From Clostridia bacterium (lineage in GTDB: Bacteria; Bacillota; Clostridia; Oscillospirales; Acutalibacteraceae): a stretch of DNA of 18,454 nt. Positions within the stretch are counted from its first letter, which is position 1. The number at the start of each line of letters is the position of its first letter. The translations under genes were made by a program, and so were the position numbers. Positions 17,067-18,454 of this stretch are shown here, piece by piece. The notes under the pieces are model-generated. The model worked only from the letters and a program-made list of their open reading frames with translations. It did no database searches and was not told the origin of the DNA. The stretch spans positions 1-18,454 of the forward strand of contig CAAFIS010000159.1 of assembly GCA_900763035.1 (NCBI GenBank), read 5' to 3'.

Positions 17067-18454
17067 ATGTATTATTCCGCCGGAACTTATGAATCGTTCG
17101 CCCATCCCGAAAAGCCGAAGGACGTCGACAAAAAATCGGCGTATATCATCGGCACCGGTCTGGCCGGGCTGACGGCCGCCTTTTATCTCGTCCGTGACGG
17201 ACAGATGAAGGGCGAGCGCATCCACCTGCTGGAAAAGCTGGAGCTGGCAGGCGGCAGCTGCGACGGCCGCAAGGACGTCACCAAGGGCTTCTTCATGCGC
17301 GGCGGCCGCGAGATGGATAACCACTTCGAGGTCATGTGGGACACCTTCCGCGACGTACCGTCCATCGAAACGCCCGGCGTCTCCGTCCTTGACGAATACT
17401 ACTGGCTCAATAAGCACGACCCGAACTATTCCCTCTGCCGCGCGACCGTCGACCGCGGCAAGGATGCCCACACCGATAAGCAGTTCAAGCTGGATAAAGC
17501 ATCAGCCTTGGCGCTGTCCAAGCTGTTCATGACGCCGGAAAAGGATCTGGAGGACAAAAAGATCTCCGACGTGCTGCCGGACAGCTTCTGGAGCACGAAC
17601 TTCTGGCTGTACTGGCAAACGATGTTCGCCTTCCAGCGCTGGTCCAGCGCGCTGGAGATGAAGCGCTATCTGTGCCGCTACGTCCATCACATCGACGGCC
17701 TGCCGGATTTCAGCGCCCTGCGCTTCACCAAGTATAACCAGTACGAGAGCATGATCCTGCCGCTGGTCAAATACCTCGAGGCGCACGGCGTGCAGATCGA
17801 ATACGGCATGGACGTGAAGAACGTCGTCATCAAGACCGAGGGCAGCAAAAAGGTCGCCAAGCAGATCGTGTACGTCAAGGACGGCGCCGAGCAGACGATC
17901 GACCTGACCGAGGACGATCTGGTGTTCATCACCAACGGCTGCTGCACCGACACCTCCTGCTACGGGGACCAGACCCATGCGCCGGATCTCTCCGGCGTGA
18001 AGAACGGCTACGGCGAGTCGTGGGATATGTGGAAGGCCATCGCCGCACAGGCCGAACACGGCGAGTACGGCGATCCGGACAACTTCTGCTCCGACGTCGA
18101 TGCCACCAACTGGATGAGCGCCACCGTCGCCACCTCCAATGAAGAGATCATCCAGCACATCATGAACGTTTGCCGGCGCGATCCCCGTGCCGGCAAGGTG
18201 ACCACCGGCGGCATCGTCACCGTCAAGGACAGCACCGACAACTGGTATCTGTCGTGGACGATCAACCGTCAGCCGCAGTTCAAGGCACAGGACAAGAACA
18301 CCGTGCTCGTCTGGCTGTATTCGCTGAGCACCAACAAAGAGGGCAACTATGTGAAGAAGGCCATGCGCGACTGCACCGGCGAGGAGGTCTGCCGCGAGTG
18401 GCTGTACCACATCGGCGTGCCGGAGGACCGCATTGAAGCGCTGGCGCACGACAA
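17067..18454 (+). CDS. Oleate hydratase (FAD-dependent, myosin-cross-reactive antigen family), 3' end outside window
   Basis: Oleate hydratase adds water to the cis-9 double bond of unsaturated fatty acids, giving 10-hydroxystearate from oleate; it can detoxify host or dietary fatty acids. The frame is open from 17067 to the window edge, 462 codons and two bases, out of about 590 expected. The N-terminus MYYSAGTYESFA, the FAD dinucleotide loop IIGTGLAGL (27-35), LAGGSCDG, RGGREMDNHFEVMWDTFR (78-95), YYWLNKHDPNYSLCRATVDRG, NFWLYWQTMFAFQRWSSALEM and FTKYNQYESMILPLVKYLEAHG follow the family closely. Glu82 lines up with the catalytic glutamate known in the Staphylococcus aureus enzyme. The dinucleotide loop is GTGLAG where I recall GGGLAG. 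AGGAGG lies 8 bases before the ATG. It is a separate transcription unit after the terminator at 16961-16995. Confidence 0.95.
   Translation, partial: MYYSAGTYESFAHPEKPKDVDKKSAYIIGTGLAGLTAAFYLVRDGQMKGERIHLLEKLELAGGSCDGRKDVTKGFFMRGGREMDNHFEVMWDTFRDVPSIETPGVSVLDEYYWLNKHDPNYSLCRATVDRGKDAHTDKQFKLDKASALALSKLFMTPEKDLEDKKISDVLPDSFWSTNFWLYWQTMFAFQRWSSALEMKRYLCRYVHHIDGLPDFSALRFTKYNQYESMILPLVKYLEAHGVQIEYGMDVKNVVIKTEGSKKVAKQIVYVKDGAEQTIDLTEDDLVFITNGCCTDTSCYGDQTHAPDLSGVKNGYGESWDMWKAIAAQAEHGEYGDPDNFCSDVDATNWMSATVATSNEEIIQHIMNVCRRDPRAGKVTTGGIVTVKDSTDNWYLSWTINRQPQFKAQDKNTVLVWLYSLSTNKEGNYVKKAMRDCTGEEVCREWLYHIGVPEDRIEALAHD

Overview
The window is a very G+C-rich bacterial segment with dense coding, strong AGGAGG-type ribosome binding sites and near-consensus sigma-A promoters. 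Gene content suggests a Gram-positive member of the Clostridia, perhaps an Oscillospirales gut anaerobe. The clues are a DNA polymerase I without proofreading residues, KtrAB potassium uptake, a leaderless Amidase_3 protein, a clostridial-looking shikimate-kinase-like protein and an oleate hydratase. The lineage is an inference, not a measurement.

Left block (1-2719): KDPG aldolase (eda) and 2-keto-3-deoxygluconate kinase (kdgK) form a minus-strand operon with a 4-base ATGA overlap. It ends in a strong hairpin terminator at 75-121. Past that lies a promoter that probably drives a further leftward gene outside the window. An IclR-family regulator is divergent from eda. The 155-base gap holds one good promoter for each direction and, just downstream of the eda promoter, a palindrome that closely fits the KdgR operator as I remember it. 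Together these make a self-contained KDG-to-pyruvate module with its likely repressor.

Central block (1940-16916): the regulator starts an uninterrupted plus-strand run of ten genes: iclR regulator, polA, a GH78-like glycosidase, a Ca2+ P-type ATPase, a YifB/ComM AAA protein, uvrC, ktrB, ktrA, a shikimate-kinase-like/GNAT fusion, and an N-acetylmuramoyl-L-alanine amidase. All nine junctions are 60 bases or less. uvrC and ktrB overlap by 4 bases. The first clear terminator is at 16961-16995. The genes mix DNA repair/recombination (polA, yifB, uvrC), cation transport (Ca2+, K+), sugar catabolism and envelope functions.

Right edge (17067-18454): the first 462 codons of an oleate hydratase (FAD-dependent fatty-acid hydratase), running off the end of the window. 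An inverted repeat lies in its upstream region.

I found no tRNA, rRNA, CRISPR array, insertion sequence, prophage or defence island. Most of the window is conserved core and metabolic gene content. The less ordinary items are the kinase-GNAT fusion, the Tyr-to-Asp change in the UvrC GIY motif, the Asp-for-Glu change in the GH78-like enzyme, and the KdgR-type operator.
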